A DNA stretch of 64,000 nt from Anaeromicropila populeti (lineage in GTDB: Bacteria > Bacillota > Clostridia > Lachnospirales > Lachnospiraceae): the NCBI RefSeq assembly GCF_900112775.1, contig NZ_FOYZ01000012.1, forward strand, positions 1 to 64,000, read 5' to 3'. The notes beneath the pieces were generated by a model. It was not told the DNA's origin. It did not search any database and saw nothing but the letters and a program-made list of their open reading frames with translations. A program made the translations under genes and the position numbers. Shown one piece after another: positions 1-8,454 of this stretch (its first letter is position 1; each line of letters opens with the position of its first letter).

Positions 1-777
1 AATAGTACAAATGTACAGCAGTGGGGAGCTTCCAGTGCAGCATCTTATAATACCTGGAAGGTTGTCAGCACAGGAGATGGCTACTACAAATTGTATTCCC
101 AGGTAGGAGATGGAAACACCTATGTATTAGATATTGCTGGAATGAAAACAGCAGATGGAACCAACGTTTTGATTTATACAGATAAAGGTTCTTCAAATCA
201 GATGTTTAAGTTTGTGAAAAATTCCGATGGAACATATGGTATTTTATCGAAACTTGCAGGGGATGTCAGTGGAATTGAGATAGCATCCAGCAGTACTGGT
301 TCAGGTGGAAATGTTCAGCTTTACCAGTATACAGGCAGTGCTAACCAGAAATGGACATTGGAAAAGGTAACATTAGCTACGCCAACGCCAGTAGTAACGC
401 CAACGCCAGTAGTAACGCCAACACCAGCCGCTCAAACAAGTGTGCTTGACATTACTGCCAGCGGAAGTGGATGGAGTACAGGCTATAATTTAAATGTAAC
501 ACTAAAGAACACATCATCTTCCAATATTACAAGCTGGAAACTCTATTTGCAGAAATCAGAAACAGATATTACAAATATCTGGTGTGCAAAAATGAGTACG
601 ACAGGTACAACAATTGAAATTACGCCTGAAAGCTATACCTCTAATATTTATTCTGGCGGAACGGTTTCATTTGGATTTGGTGCAAACGGAACCATCCCAA
701 CAAAATTAACCTATAAGTTCGTTTATGTTGTAAATGGAACAGAGTATACTTGTCAGGGAACCGACAGCAGTTTATAA
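1..777 (+). CDS. C-terminal part of a secreted glycanase: CBM13 (ricin-B) repeats, Pro-Thr linker, CBM2
   Basis: The reading frame is open from base 1, so the 5' end and the catalytic domain lie outside the window. The first 120 residues carry ricin-B/CBM13-type repeats with Q-x-W-like motifs (NVQQW, NQMF, NQKW). A PTPVVTPTPVVTPTP linker follows, and the last ~105 residues resemble a family 2 carbohydrate-binding module (alternating beta strands, SGWSTGYNLNVTLKN, conserved Trp, GGTVSFGFG). CBM2 usually binds cellulose or xylan and CBM13 binds sugars. The protein is therefore inferred to be an extracellular plant-polysaccharide hydrolase. The same linker type occurs in the GH5 cellulase at 17059. 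Which glycoside hydrolase family precedes it cannot be seen. Confidence 0.85.
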   Translation, partial: NSTNVQQWGASSAASYNTWKVVSTGDGYYKLYSQVGDGNTYVLDIAGMKTADGTNVLIYTDKGSSNQMFKFVKNSDGTYGILSKLAGDVSGIEIASSSTGSGGNVQLYQYTGSANQKWTLEKVTLATPTPVVTPTPVVTPTPAAQTSVLDITASGSGWSTGYNLNVTLKNTSSSNITSWKLYLQKSETDITNIWCAKMSTTGTTIEITPESYTSNIYSGGTVSFGFGANGTIPTKLTYKFVYVVNGTEYTCQGTDSSL

Positions 778-803
778 TTTGTATTCCTCGGAAAGACTTT
801 TAA

Positions 804-847
804 TCACAGGGGTGGCCAGTTAAATGGCTGCCCCGTTTGTTCTGTGA
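804..847 (+). terminator. Intrinsic terminator of the CBM13-CBM2 gene
   Basis: A GC-rich stem GGGGTGGCCA / TGGCTGCCCC (809-818 with 825-834, two G-T pairs, 6-nt loop) is followed by a T-rich stretch. An outer TCACAG/CTGTGA pair can extend it. Confidence 0.7.
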
Positions 848-858
848 TAGGAACTACG

Positions 859-887
859 TTGACAAACATTCATGTAAAATTTATAAT
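859..887 (+). promoter_or_regulatory. Sigma-A promoter of the diguanylate cyclase gene
   Basis: TTGACA (859-864) and TATAAT (882-887) are separated by exactly 17 bp, both perfect consensus boxes, about 58 bp upstream of the start codon. Confidence 0.8.
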
Positions 888-944
888 AAATAGTATCAAT
901 GACAGACAGCAATATGTCTTAGTAGTAAAAGGGAGAGATTGATT

Positions 945-1847
945 ATGGACGAACAAACTCTTTGTGTAAGTATTCTTCAAAACATTAATGACGGCGTTTA
1001 CTTTGTTGATAAAGAGCGGAATATAACCTTTTGGAATAAGAGCGCTGAACGAATTACAGGTTTTACGGCATCAGAGGTTATCCATACATCTTGCTATCAA
1101 AATTTGCTTAATCATGTGAATGAGGAAGGCGAAGAGATTTGCAAAAATGGTTGTCCCCTTCATAAAACCATGCAGGATGGAATAACCCGAGAGGGTCTGG
1201 TTTATCTGCATCATAAAAATGGTTACCGCATTCCTGTTCAAATGAAATCCATTGCAATCATGGAGAATCTTGAAATTGTTGGTGCAATGGAGATATTTCA
1301 TGACTATACAGAACAGAATACGTTATTACACCAGCTGGAAGAATTAAAGTCTTTGGCATTACGAGATCAGTTGACCAATCTTCCTAACCGGCGGTATATT
1401 GAATCCTTTTTAGAATTGAAAAAAAACGATTTTATGTCATTTGGAATTCCTTTTGGAATTGCTTTTATTGATCTAGATCGATTTAAAAGTATCAACGATC
1501 AGTACGGACACAATATAGGAGATGAAGTGCTTCAGGTAGCAGCTAAAACCTTTAGCAGAATGGTAAGAAACAGTGATTTAATTGGCAGATGGGGCGGTGA
1601 AGAGTTTTTAGGAGTTTTTTGTGGTGTTGACATGGACTCCCTGAGGAAAATATGTACTAAATTAAAAACCATGATTGAAAAATCCAGTATCAGCAGGGAT
1701 ATAGATTTGAAAATCACGATTTCCATCGGGGCAACGCTTTTTCGTCTCGAGGATACGATTGAACAGGCAATTCAGCGTGCAGACCAATTTCTTTATAAAA
1801 GTAAAGAAGCTGGAAGAAACCGCGTGACAACGGATGATAATAAATGA
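945..1847 (+). CDS. PAS-GGDEF diguanylate cyclase
   Basis: A soluble protein of about 300 aa predicted to make cyclic di-GMP from two GTP. Residues ~8-120 form a PAS sensor domain (VYFVDKERNITFWNKSAERI), which may bind a small ligand or cofactor. Residues ~130-300 form the GGDEF domain with active-site GGEEF at 217-221 and an inhibitory I-site RNSD five residues upstream, so product feedback is expected. No membrane segments are visible. The ATG at 945 is preferred over an in-frame TTG at 939, because GGGAG at 931-935 has proper spacing only for 945. The gene is monocistronic, behind its own consensus promoter, and the sensed signal is unknown. Confidence 0.92.
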   Translation: MDEQTLCVSILQNINDGVYFVDKERNITFWNKSAERITGFTASEVIHTSCYQNLLNHVNEEGEEICKNGCPLHKTMQDGITREGLVYLHHKNGYRIPVQMKSIAIMENLEIVGAMEIFHDYTEQNTLLHQLEELKSLALRDQLTNLPNRRYIESFLELKKNDFMSFGIPFGIAFIDLDRFKSINDQYGHNIGDEVLQVAAKTFSRMVRNSDLIGRWGGEEFLGVFCGVDMDSLRKICTKLKTMIEKSSISRDIDLKITISIGATLFRLEDTIEQAIQRADQFLYKSKEAGRNRVTTDDNK

Positions 1848-1927
1848 TGAAATTGGGTATTTACATTTTTATCATTTTGTTGTATCTTTAAAGTATACCA
1901 ATTAAGTGTATTATTAGAGGAGAATTT

Positions 1928-2362
1928 ATGGGGATAACGCAGGAATGTGATTACGCACTAAGGGTAGTTCTGTTTTTATCAGAAATGGATTCTGATGATA
2001 AAACTGAGGCTAAAGTTATTTCAGAAAAGTTAAACATCCCGTTACGTTTTTTATTAAAATTACTTAGAAAACTAACTGTGGCAGGCATACTTAATTCTTA
2101 CAGGGGTGTGGGAGGAGGCTATTCCCTTGCCAGGTGTCCAGTGGATATTTCATTGAAGGATGTAATTGTAGCAATAGATGGACCTATTTATATGAACCGC
2201 TGTCAGTATGACAGTGCCTATTGCTCCTTAAACCGCTGTACTACCTGTAAGATTCATCTGGCTTTGGATACGATTCAGACTCAGCTGGATACTCAATTGC
2301 AGACAGTCAATTTTCAAGAGATACGTTTATCAGGGAATCGCATTTTTCCAGAACATAATTAG
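1928..2362 (+). CDS. Rrf2-family transcriptional regulator
   Basis: A 144-aa Rrf2-type winged-helix protein (TQECDYALRVVLFLSEM at the N-terminus, then a GVGGGYSLA wing). A cysteine group follows near residues 97-110 (C-x6-C-x5-C-x2-C). Many Rrf2 proteins (IscR, NsrR) ligate an Fe-S cluster through three cysteines in this area, so redox or gas sensing is inferred. It lies 114 bp upstream of the CO dehydrogenase operon in the same direction and is its probable regulator. A TATACCA half-site at 1894-1900 in its own leader recurs as a perfect palindrome before cooS, which suggests autoregulation plus control of cooS. Start ATG follows AGAGGAG. Confidence 0.85.
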   Translation: MGITQECDYALRVVLFLSEMDSDDKTEAKVISEKLNIPLRFLLKLLRKLTVAGILNSYRGVGGGYSLARCPVDISLKDVIVAIDGPIYMNRCQYDSAYCSLNRCTTCKIHLALDTIQTQLDTQLQTVNFQEIRLSGNRIFPEHN

Positions 2363-2368
2363 GATACA

Positions 2369-2400
2369 ATAGCCACATGGAAAAATTTTTATGTGGCTAT
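2369..2400 (+). other. 10-bp perfect hairpin between the Rrf2 gene and cooS
   Basis: ATAGCCACAT (2369-2378) pairs with ATGTGGCTAT (2391-2400) around an A/T loop. There is no U-run after it, so it is not a classical terminator. It may be an attenuator or an mRNA processing/stability element between regulator and operon. Confidence 0.45.
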
Positions 2401-2439
2401 AAACAAGGTGATTAGTAAAGGCTTTATAAAAATCAAAAC

Positions 2440-2456
2440 TATACCATTTTGGTATA
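2440..2456 (+). promoter_or_regulatory. Operator palindrome upstream of cooS
   Basis: TATACCATTTTGGTATA is a perfect 7+3+7 inverted repeat ending 20 bp before the cooS start and overlapping a -10-like TATACA. Its left half, TATACCA, also occurs upstream of the neighbouring Rrf2 gene (1894-1900). Binding by that regulator is inferred from position and shared half-site. Confidence 0.6.
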
Positions 2457-2476
2457 CAATAGGAGGAATATGAATT

Positions 2477-4360
2477 ATGTCAAATCAAAAAATATGTAGT
2501 ACTTGTCAGTCCGCAGATACCATTTTACAGGAGTTTATTGCAAATCTTGATGTGGATACGTCCCATCATCGTGTAGAAACCCAAAAACTGAAATGTGGTT
2601 TTGGTCTTCAGGGTGTATGCTGCCGTCTTTGCTCCAATGGGCCTTGTAGAATTACACCAAGTTCTCCAAAGGGAGTATGCGGAGCGACAGCAGATACCAT
2701 TGTAGCAAGGAACTTTCTCAGGGCAGTAGCTGCTGGTTCAGGCTGTTATATTCATATTGTGGAAAATACAGCAAGAAATCTAAAGGCTTTTTCTTCCAAA
2801 AATAAGGAAATTAAAAGTGAAGCAACGTTAAATAAACTGGCAGATTTGTTTGGTGTTAATGCTGAGAATATTAATGAAAGGGCGGAACTGGTTGCAGATA
2901 AGGTTCTGGCGGATTTATATAAGCCGTCATTTGATAAGATGGAACTGGTCGAACAGCTTGCGTATAGACCAAGATACGAGAAATGGAAGGAAATGGGAAT
3001 TCTGCCAGGCGGTGCAAAATCCGAGGTTTTTGACGGTGTGGTCAAAACATCCACTAATTTAAGCAGTGATCCTGTGAACATGCTGCTTCATTGTCTGAGA
3101 TTAGGAATATCTACAGGCCTTTATGGGCTTACGCTTACCAATCTGCTGAATGATGTTATGCTTGGGGCACCTGTGCTTAGAAAGGCTTCAGTCGGTCTGA
3201 GAGTCATTGATTCTGGCTATATTAACATTATGATTACAGGACATCAGCATTCTATGTTTACATATTTACAGGAAAGACTGGTGGAAGAGGATATTACAAA
3301 GCTAGCAGAAAAAGCTGGAGCAAAAGGTTTTCGGTTAATTGGCTGTACTTGTGTTGGTCAGGATCTTCAGCTGCGGGGAGAACATTGCCAAGAGGTATTT
3401 TCAGGTCATGCTGGAAATAATTTTACTAGTGAGGCGGTGATGGCTACTGGTGCTATTGATCTGGTTGTATCGGAGTTTAATTGTACTCTCCCTGGCATAG
3501 AGCCCATTGCTGATAAATATAAAATAAAAATGATTTGTATTGACGACGTGGCAAAAAAAGCAAATGCCGAATATATTCCTTATGACTATGAGGATAGTAC
3601 TAGTCTTGTTGAATATATTGTGAAGGAAGCTGTTACAAGCTATCAGGACAGAAGGCCTTTGGTTGAAATAAATGTATCAAAGGAACATGGAGATGATGAA
3701 GTGCTTACCGGAGTCAGCGAAGGTTCCTTAAAGAAGTTCCTGGGAGGCAGCTGGAAGCCGCTAATTGATTTGCTGGCATCAGGTAAAATCAAAGGAATTG
3801 CAGGAATTGTAGGCTGTTCTAATTTGACAGCAAAGGGACATGATGTATTTACCGTAGAGCTTGCGAAAGAACTGATTAAAAGGGATATTATTGTGCTTTC
3901 AGCAGGATGCTCCAGTGGAGGTTTGGAAAATGTAGGGCTTATGTCTGCAAAGGCGGCACAGCTGGCTGGTGAAAATTTAAAAAGTGTATGTGAAGCGCTG
4001 GGCATTCCACCTGTACTTAATTTTGGCCCATGTCTGGCAATTGGACGGCTGGAAATGGTTGCGTCGGAAATCGCAGAAGAGTTAAATGTTGATTTGCCAC
4101 AGCTTCCACTGGTACTATCTGCACCCCAATGGCTGGAGGAACAGGCACTGGCAGACGGTTCTTTTGGACTGGCGCTGGGACTCCCACTCCATCTTGCCCT
4201 GCCACCTTTTACGACGGGAAGTAAGCTTGTAACGCAGATATTGACAGAGGATATGAAAGCATTAACAGGCGGCCAGCTGATTATTGAAGGCGATGTAAAA
4301 AGGGCTGCGGATCAGTTAGAAGAAATTATTGTGAACAGAAGAAAAGAACTTGGTCTATAA
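2477..4360 (+). CDS. cooS: Anaerobic Ni-Fe carbon monoxide dehydrogenase catalytic subunit
   Basis: A 627-aa monofunctional CODH catalysing CO + H2O to CO2 + 2 e- + 2 H+ (reversible) in the cytoplasm as a homodimer. The N-terminus holds the cysteines for the B and D [4Fe-4S] clusters (CGFGLQGVCCRLCSNGPC). C-cluster ligands are recognisable in order: His in GHQHS, then Cys in GCTCVGQ, FNCTLPG, GCSNLTAKGHD, AGCSSGG and FGPCLAIGR. Length is normal for the family. No acetyl-CoA synthase genes lie nearby, so the role is probably CO oxidation or CO2 reduction linked to ferredoxin/NAD(P)H rather than a complete Wood-Ljungdahl cluster. AGGAGG precedes the ATG at 2477; the ATG at 2470 is out of frame. 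Confidence 0.97.
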   Translation: MSNQKICSTCQSADTILQEFIANLDVDTSHHRVETQKLKCGFGLQGVCCRLCSNGPCRITPSSPKGVCGATADTIVARNFLRAVAAGSGCYIHIVENTARNLKAFSSKNKEIKSEATLNKLADLFGVNAENINERAELVADKVLADLYKPSFDKMELVEQLAYRPRYEKWKEMGILPGGAKSEVFDGVVKTSTNLSSDPVNMLLHCLRLGISTGLYGLTLTNLLNDVMLGAPVLRKASVGLRVIDSGYINIMITGHQHSMFTYLQERLVEEDITKLAEKAGAKGFRLIGCTCVGQDLQLRGEHCQEVFSGHAGNNFTSEAVMATGAIDLVVSEFNCTLPGIEPIADKYKIKMICIDDVAKKANAEYIPYDYEDSTSLVEYIVKEAVTSYQDRRPLVEINVSKEHGDDEVLTGVSEGSLKKFLGGSWKPLIDLLASGKIKGIAGIVGCSNLTAKGHDVFTVELAKELIKRDIIVLSAGCSSGGLENVGLMSAKAAQLAGENLKSVCEALGIPPVLNFGPCLAIGRLEMVASEIAEELNVDLPQLPLVLSAPQWLEEQALADGSFGLALGLPLHLALPPFTTGSKLVTQILTEDMKALTGGQLIIEGDVKRAADQLEEIIVNRRKELGL

Positions 4361-4387
4361 AATACCTGACAGAAAGAGGTGATTTTT

Positions 4388-4840
4388 GTGAAACGGATTA
4401 TGATAAATAAGGATTTGTGCTATGGGTGCCTCAGCTGTAGTTTAGCCTGTATGGCAGAGCATGGTAAGGAGAAAACGACTCTTTATCATCTGGATTTGGA
4501 GAATAAGGAAAACAGCAGTCGTAATTTTATCGCACTGGATAGTAACAATAAACCAGTTCCGATTTTCTGCCGGCATTGTGATGAACCAGAGTGTGTGGAC
4601 GCCTGTATTAGCGGGGCTATGACTAAGGACAAGAATACAGGCTTGGTTACTTATAATCAGGAAAAGTGTGCATCCTGCTATATGTGTATAATGTCTTGTC
4701 CATATGGAGTTTTGAAGGCCGATGACAGTGCTAGAAAAATAATCATGAAATGTGACTTTTGCGGAGAGAACAGTATGCCAAAGTGTGTTGAAAGCTGTCC
4801 GAATCAAGCAATCTATCTAATTGAGGTGAATGCCATATGA
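4388..4840 (+). CDS. cooF: CooF-like polyferredoxin, electron-transfer partner of CODH
   Basis: A 150-aa protein of the HycB/DmsB/CooF type with four [4Fe-4S] cysteine groups (CYGCLSCSLAC, CRHCDEPECVDAC, CASCYMCIMSC with PYG, CDFC...CVESCP). It should pass electrons between CooS and the following flavoprotein. The GTG at 4388 is chosen because AGAGGTG at 4375-4381 sits six bases upstream; an upstream in-frame GTG at 4379 overlaps that site. The stop overlaps the start of the next gene (ATGA), which indicates translational coupling. Confidence 0.93.
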   Translation: MKRIMINKDLCYGCLSCSLACMAEHGKEKTTLYHLDLENKENSSRNFIALDSNNKPVPIFCRHCDEPECVDACISGAMTKDKNTGLVTYNQEKCASCYMCIMSCPYGVLKADDSARKIIMKCDFCGENSMPKCVESCPNQAIYLIEVNAI

Positions 4841-6069
4841 AATATGTGATAATAGGTGCCGGTGCTGCGGGAATCAGTGCTGCAAAAACGCTATTGGATT
4901 TTGATGAAAAGAACCAGATTGTTCTAATTTCTGAGGATGAAAAGGCATATTCCCGATGTATGCTTCATTTTGTAATCGCTGGTAAACGAGATATTGATAC
5001 CATTTCCTTTGTGGATGAAAAATTATTTGATTCCGACAGAATCTCATGGATAAGTGGAAAAAAAGTGACGGAGCTTATATTTGTTGAAAGGGAAGTAGTA
5101 TTGGAGGACAAAAGTCATGTTAGTTATGATAAGCTGTTGATTGCAGCAGGAGCAAATGCTGTTATTCCGCCAATTAAGGGCATGGAACACAGTAAAAATG
5201 TGTTTGTGCTCCGGAATATTGGGGATGCCAATGCCATCAGAGAAGTGGCTTCTTTTGCAAAGAGGGCTGTTATTATTGGTGCCGGACTAGTTGGCCTGGA
5301 TGCGGCATCTGCCTTATTGAGTCTTGGTTTGGAGGTAACGGTTGTTGAGATGGCCGATCGCATTCTTTCTCTACAGCTAGATTCTTATTCTGCCAGCCAA
5401 TATCAAAGGGTTATGGAGGACATGGGGGCTGTCATCTATACAGGTGTTTCTGTAGTTGAGGTGAAACAAAACAGAAATGGTTTTGTGGAGACGGTTCATT
5501 TAAATAATGGAGCGGTATTAGAATGTGATTTGGTAGTAACTGCCGCAGGGGTACGGCCTAATACAATCTTTATTCCTGATAATAGTCTGGAAATGAACCG
5601 CGGGATTCAGGTAAACGATTGTATGCAGACTTCTATTCCTGATGTATTTGCAGCAGGAGATGTTACAGGCATTACAGGAATCTGGCCAGCGGCAACAAAA
5701 CAGGGCAAAATAGCAGCTTATAATATGGCAGGAAAGGACGAACATTTTGACGACTATTTTTCTGCTAAAAATGCCATTCATTTATTTGGCATAGGAACCG
5801 TAGCAATTGGAATGCCTGTGGCTCCCGATAACAGCTATGTGGAAGCTGTCTGGAAAAACGACGCTGTCTATAAAAAAATAATTTATAAGGACGGAATTGT
5901 TTATGGAATTATCCTGCAAAATGATGTTTCCAGAAGCGGCTTCTGGACTAGGGTAATTAAAGAGAAATGGAAGATAAATACTTCTGTAAAAAATATTTTT
6001 GATGTGACTTATGCAGACTTTTTTTGCATAAATGAAGAGGGTGAATATACATTTAGGCAGCAACCGTAG
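4837..6069 (+). CDS. FAD/NAD(P)-dependent oxidoreductase of the CODH operon (FNOR type)
   Basis: A 410-aa pyridine-nucleotide-disulfide oxidoreductase-like flavoprotein. An N-terminal FAD-binding Rossmann motif (IIGAGAAGISAAKTL) is followed by a second dinucleotide fold at ~145 (VIIGAGLVGLDAASALLSL) and the FAD-contacting ATG-like and GD motifs (VFAAGDVTG). A cooS-cooF-FNOR trio is a known clostridial arrangement, thought to couple CO oxidation through ferredoxin to NAD(P)+ reduction. It overlaps cooF by four bases. No cysteine disulfide motif of glutathione or lipoamide reductases is present, which fits an NADH oxidase/rubredoxin-reductase-like branch. Confidence 0.9.
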   Translation: MKYVIIGAGAAGISAAKTLLDFDEKNQIVLISEDEKAYSRCMLHFVIAGKRDIDTISFVDEKLFDSDRISWISGKKVTELIFVEREVVLEDKSHVSYDKLLIAAGANAVIPPIKGMEHSKNVFVLRNIGDANAIREVASFAKRAVIIGAGLVGLDAASALLSLGLEVTVVEMADRILSLQLDSYSASQYQRVMEDMGAVIYTGVSVVEVKQNRNGFVETVHLNNGAVLECDLVVTAAGVRPNTIFIPDNSLEMNRGIQVNDCMQTSIPDVFAAGDVTGITGIWPAATKQGKIAAYNMAGKDEHFDDYFSAKNAIHLFGIGTVAIGMPVAPDNSYVEAVWKNDAVYKKIIYKDGIVYGIILQNDVSRSGFWTRVIKEKWKINTSVKNIFDVTYADFFCINEEGEYTFRQQP

Positions 6070-6603
6070 GATTTTGTCTGAGCAGGAATCTCTTTAGAAG
6101 AGTATCAATTGAAAGAAGAGTTCAGTGAACATTGAATTACGGAGTTAGAAAATGGTATTGCACTAAGCATGAATAAATGTTAATGAATGAAGAACAGAAC
6201 GTTCTTTTGTTGCTAATTGTATTCTGTATCGTTTCGATCTTGCCATAGAAAACACTGCCAATCGTTTCCTTTTAGCATTTAATAAATTGCTTATAAGAAA
6301 ATAACAATTTATTTAATGCCCTTGCTCTTTTCGGCGAAAGTATTACAGAATCCATTGATACAGTTTTTTAATAGAATAGCTATTATTTTACAGATACAAA
6401 GAAACTTCCAAAAAGATTTTCTTCGTATCTGTTTTTTAGTAGATCAAAAATAACCCAACTTGTGTTACAATAAAAAGGATAAAAAACATCAATGCAGTCT
6501 CCACGACATAACGATAAAAAATCTATAAAGAAATCACCATCTATCATTCATGAAAAAGCAGAACTCAATTATTAAAAAGTTCAAATCCCAAGGAGGAACC
6601 CCT
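6070..6603 (+). other. Long noncoding spacer after the CODH operon
   Basis: No convincing gene was found here. It contains an imperfect inverted repeat (6275-6289 with 6305-6319, GCATTTAATAAATTG-type arms, one mismatch), a short AGAACGTTCT palindrome at 6196-6205 and a strong terminator at 6390-6437. The stretch from 6438 to 6603 is the leader of the PfkB kinase gene; no clear consensus promoter was found in it. Confidence 0.5.
6390..6437 (+). terminator. Intrinsic terminator
   Basis: A 14-bp stem with one mismatch (ACAGATACAAAGAA at 6390-6403 with TTCTTCGTATCTGT at 6419-6432) is followed by a T-run. It lies 320 bp after the flavoprotein stop and probably ends the CODH transcript. Confidence 0.75.
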
Positions 6604-7500
6604 ATGAACCAACACGATGTATATTTATATGGAATGATTTTAATTACTAACAGCTACCTGTTAGCTGGGAAGTATCCAGAGCCGGATACTTACGGAGAAA
6701 TTACACAAAAATATGTGCTGCCAGGAGGAGAAACTGGAACCAGTGCTACCGTATTAGCAAGTCTTGGATGTCAGGTGAAAATGGACGGTACCCACATGGG
6801 GAAGAATACCTATCCCAAAATTGCAAAGTTTTATGAAGACAAGACCGTTGATATAACCAGTCTTTATCTGGATGACAGCTTTGACGGACTGGAGGACTAT
6901 GTCATAATTGATCAAACTACCAGAACTCCATTTGGTATGTTTCAACAATATTTCTCTGATGAAAAGAAAAGATGGAATGCGCCATTAGAGGAAGATATTA
7001 TTTCTTGTAAAGTGGCAGGCATTGATCCATTTTTTCAGGCTCAGTCAGAAAAAACGGCTGAACTCTGCCAAAAACATCATAAGCCATTCGTAATGATAGA
7101 TGCCCCTTATGACAGCATTTTACACCAATACTCCAGTATACATGTGATTTCAACAGAGTTTATACATAACCAGTATCCAGAGGCAGACCGGAACCAGCTG
7201 TTTGAAGAATATACCCAAAGGACAAATGGACTTGTACTATTTACCCATGGTGCCAAAGATATTATGTACGGTAGAAAAGGTGAACCTGTCAGACATTTTC
7301 AGCCTTACCGCGTTCCAGTGGTCAGTACGCTGGGGGCAGGAGACACTTTTAAAGCAGGCTGTGTCTATGCACTTCTGCACCAGATGAACGATGAAGAAAC
7401 TGTAAAATTTGCCAGTGCAGCTGCGGCTTCTGCATGCAGTTCATTTCCTATCCCATTAGATCCACCTACTTTAGAAAAGATCGAACGAATTTATTCTTGA
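6604..7500 (+). CDS. PfkB-family carbohydrate/nucleoside kinase
   Basis: A 298-aa ribokinase-fold kinase transferring phosphate from ATP to a sugar or nucleoside hydroxyl. The N-terminal glycine-rich segment (LPGGETGTSATVLASLG) and the C-terminal PfkB signature with catalytic Asp (STLGAGDTFKAGC) are clear. Substrate specificity cannot be read from sequence. The ATG at 6604 is preferred because AAGGAGG (6590-6596) sits directly before it; an in-frame ATG at 6550 has no ribosome site. The promoter of the following transporter operon begins inside its stop codon. Confidence 0.85.
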   Translation: MNQHDVYLYGMILITNSYLLAGKYPEPDTYGEITQKYVLPGGETGTSATVLASLGCQVKMDGTHMGKNTYPKIAKFYEDKTVDITSLYLDDSFDGLEDYVIIDQTTRTPFGMFQQYFSDEKKRWNAPLEEDIISCKVAGIDPFFQAQSEKTAELCQKHHKPFVMIDAPYDSILHQYSSIHVISTEFIHNQYPEADRNQLFEEYTQRTNGLVLFTHGAKDIMYGRKGEPVRHFQPYRVPVVSTLGAGDTFKAGCVYALLHQMNDEETVKFASAAAASACSSFPIPLDPPTLEKIERIYS

Positions 7501-7524
7501 CATACGAATAAAACTTGCTATACT
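7497..7524 (+). promoter_or_regulatory. Promoter of the amino-acid ABC transporter operon
   Basis: TTGACA (7497-7502, overlapping the stop codon of the kinase gene) and TATACT (7519-7524) are spaced by 16 bp. Confidence 0.75.
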
Positions 7525-7530
7525 TTATTT

Positions 7531-7547
7531 ATCCCCTAATGGGGGAT
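7531..7547 (+). promoter_or_regulatory. CsoR/CstR-type operator palindrome
   Basis: ATCCCCTAATGGGGGAT is a 6+5+6 palindrome beginning seven bases after the -10 box, so it covers the expected transcription start. A related inverted repeat, GGGATAA (7560-7566) with TTATCCC (7583-7589), follows. C/G-tract palindromes of this kind are the known targets of CsoR/RcnR/CstR repressors, and a CsoR-type protein is the last gene of the operon. Binding is inferred. Confidence 0.65.
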
Positions 7548-7644
7548 GCCTACAAAAGAGGGATAATAAATACATAGGATAGTTATCCCCTATAACTTTA
7601 GCGTGGTAAACTGCTACTGTTGTAACAAAGAAATGGAGGAAAGT

Positions 7645-8430
7645 ATGAAAAGAAAAATTGCTTTAGTATTAGTAATGGTATTTGTAATCAGCACCTTGGC
7701 TGCATGTGGAGAAAAAAAGTCTTCAAAGGAGCAATTTGTAGTTGGTTTTGATGCAGAATTTGAACCATATGGATTTAAAAATGAAGAAGGCGAATACGTT
7801 GGTTTCGATTTGGACTTGGCACAAGAGGTTTGTAACCGTAGAGATTGGGAGTTAGTAAAACAGCCAATTGACTGGGATGCTAAAGATATGGAATTATCAT
7901 CAGGTTCTATCGACTGCATTTGGAATGGATTTACAATTAATGATCGTGAAGATAAATATACATGGAGTTCTCCTTATGTAAATAACAGTCAGGTATTTGT
8001 AGTAGCTACAGATGCAGGTATTGAAAACCAGGCTGGTCTGGCTGGTAAGATAATAGCCGTACAAAAAGATTCTTCTGCACTGGCAGCAATCAATGACGAA
8101 GCAAACCAGGCATTAAAAGAATCCTTTGCTGAAGTTGTGGAGCTTAGTGATTATAACACAGCATTTATGGAATTAGAAATGGGAACAGTAGATGCCATTG
8201 CAATGGATATTGGTGTGGCTAAAGCGCAAATGTCTTCTCGTGACAATGCCAAGTTTACTATTTTGGAAGAATATCTATCCAGTGAACAATATGGAGTAGG
8301 CTTTCTGTTGGGAAATGAAGAGTTAAGAGATAAAGTAGAAGCAACGCTGATGGATATGGTTGAAGATGGAACCTTTATGAAAATTGCAGAGGATTGGGAT
8401 TTACAAGATAGCGTTTGTTTAGGTGAATAA
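7645..8430 (+). CDS. Amino-acid ABC transporter substrate-binding lipoprotein
   Basis: A 261-aa family-3 extracellular solute-binding protein. The signal peptide ends in lipobox LAAC, so the mature protein should be lipid-anchored outside the membrane. The family core is present (FVVGFDAEFEPYGFKNEEGEYVGFDLDLA). The ATG at 7645 is chosen because GGAGG at 7634-7638 precedes it and the signal peptide begins there (MKRKIALVLVMVF). It is the first gene of a four-gene operon with permease, ATPase and a CsoR-type regulator. The ligand is a polar or sulfur-containing amino acid by family; which one cannot be told. Confidence 0.93.
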   Translation: MKRKIALVLVMVFVISTLAACGEKKSSKEQFVVGFDAEFEPYGFKNEEGEYVGFDLDLAQEVCNRRDWELVKQPIDWDAKDMELSSGSIDCIWNGFTINDREDKYTWSSPYVNNSQVFVVATDAGIENQAGLAGKIIAVQKDSSALAAINDEANQALKESFAEVVELSDYNTAFMELEMGTVDAIAMDIGVAKAQMSSRDNAKFTILEEYLSSEQYGVGFLLGNEELRDKVEATLMDMVEDGTFMKIAEDWDLQDSVCLGE

Positions 8431-8454
8431 CCAATTATTGCTGGAGGAAGTATT

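Noticed and set aside
2369-2400. Hairpin after the Rrf2 gene considered as a terminator
   Set aside because: The stem is perfect but followed by AAACAAGG rather than a T-run on the coding strand, so termination is not supported.
6190-6208. AGAACGTTCT palindrome considered as a LexA/SOS box
   Set aside because: The GAAC/GTTC spacing does not fit the Gram-positive LexA consensus and no SOS-type gene follows.
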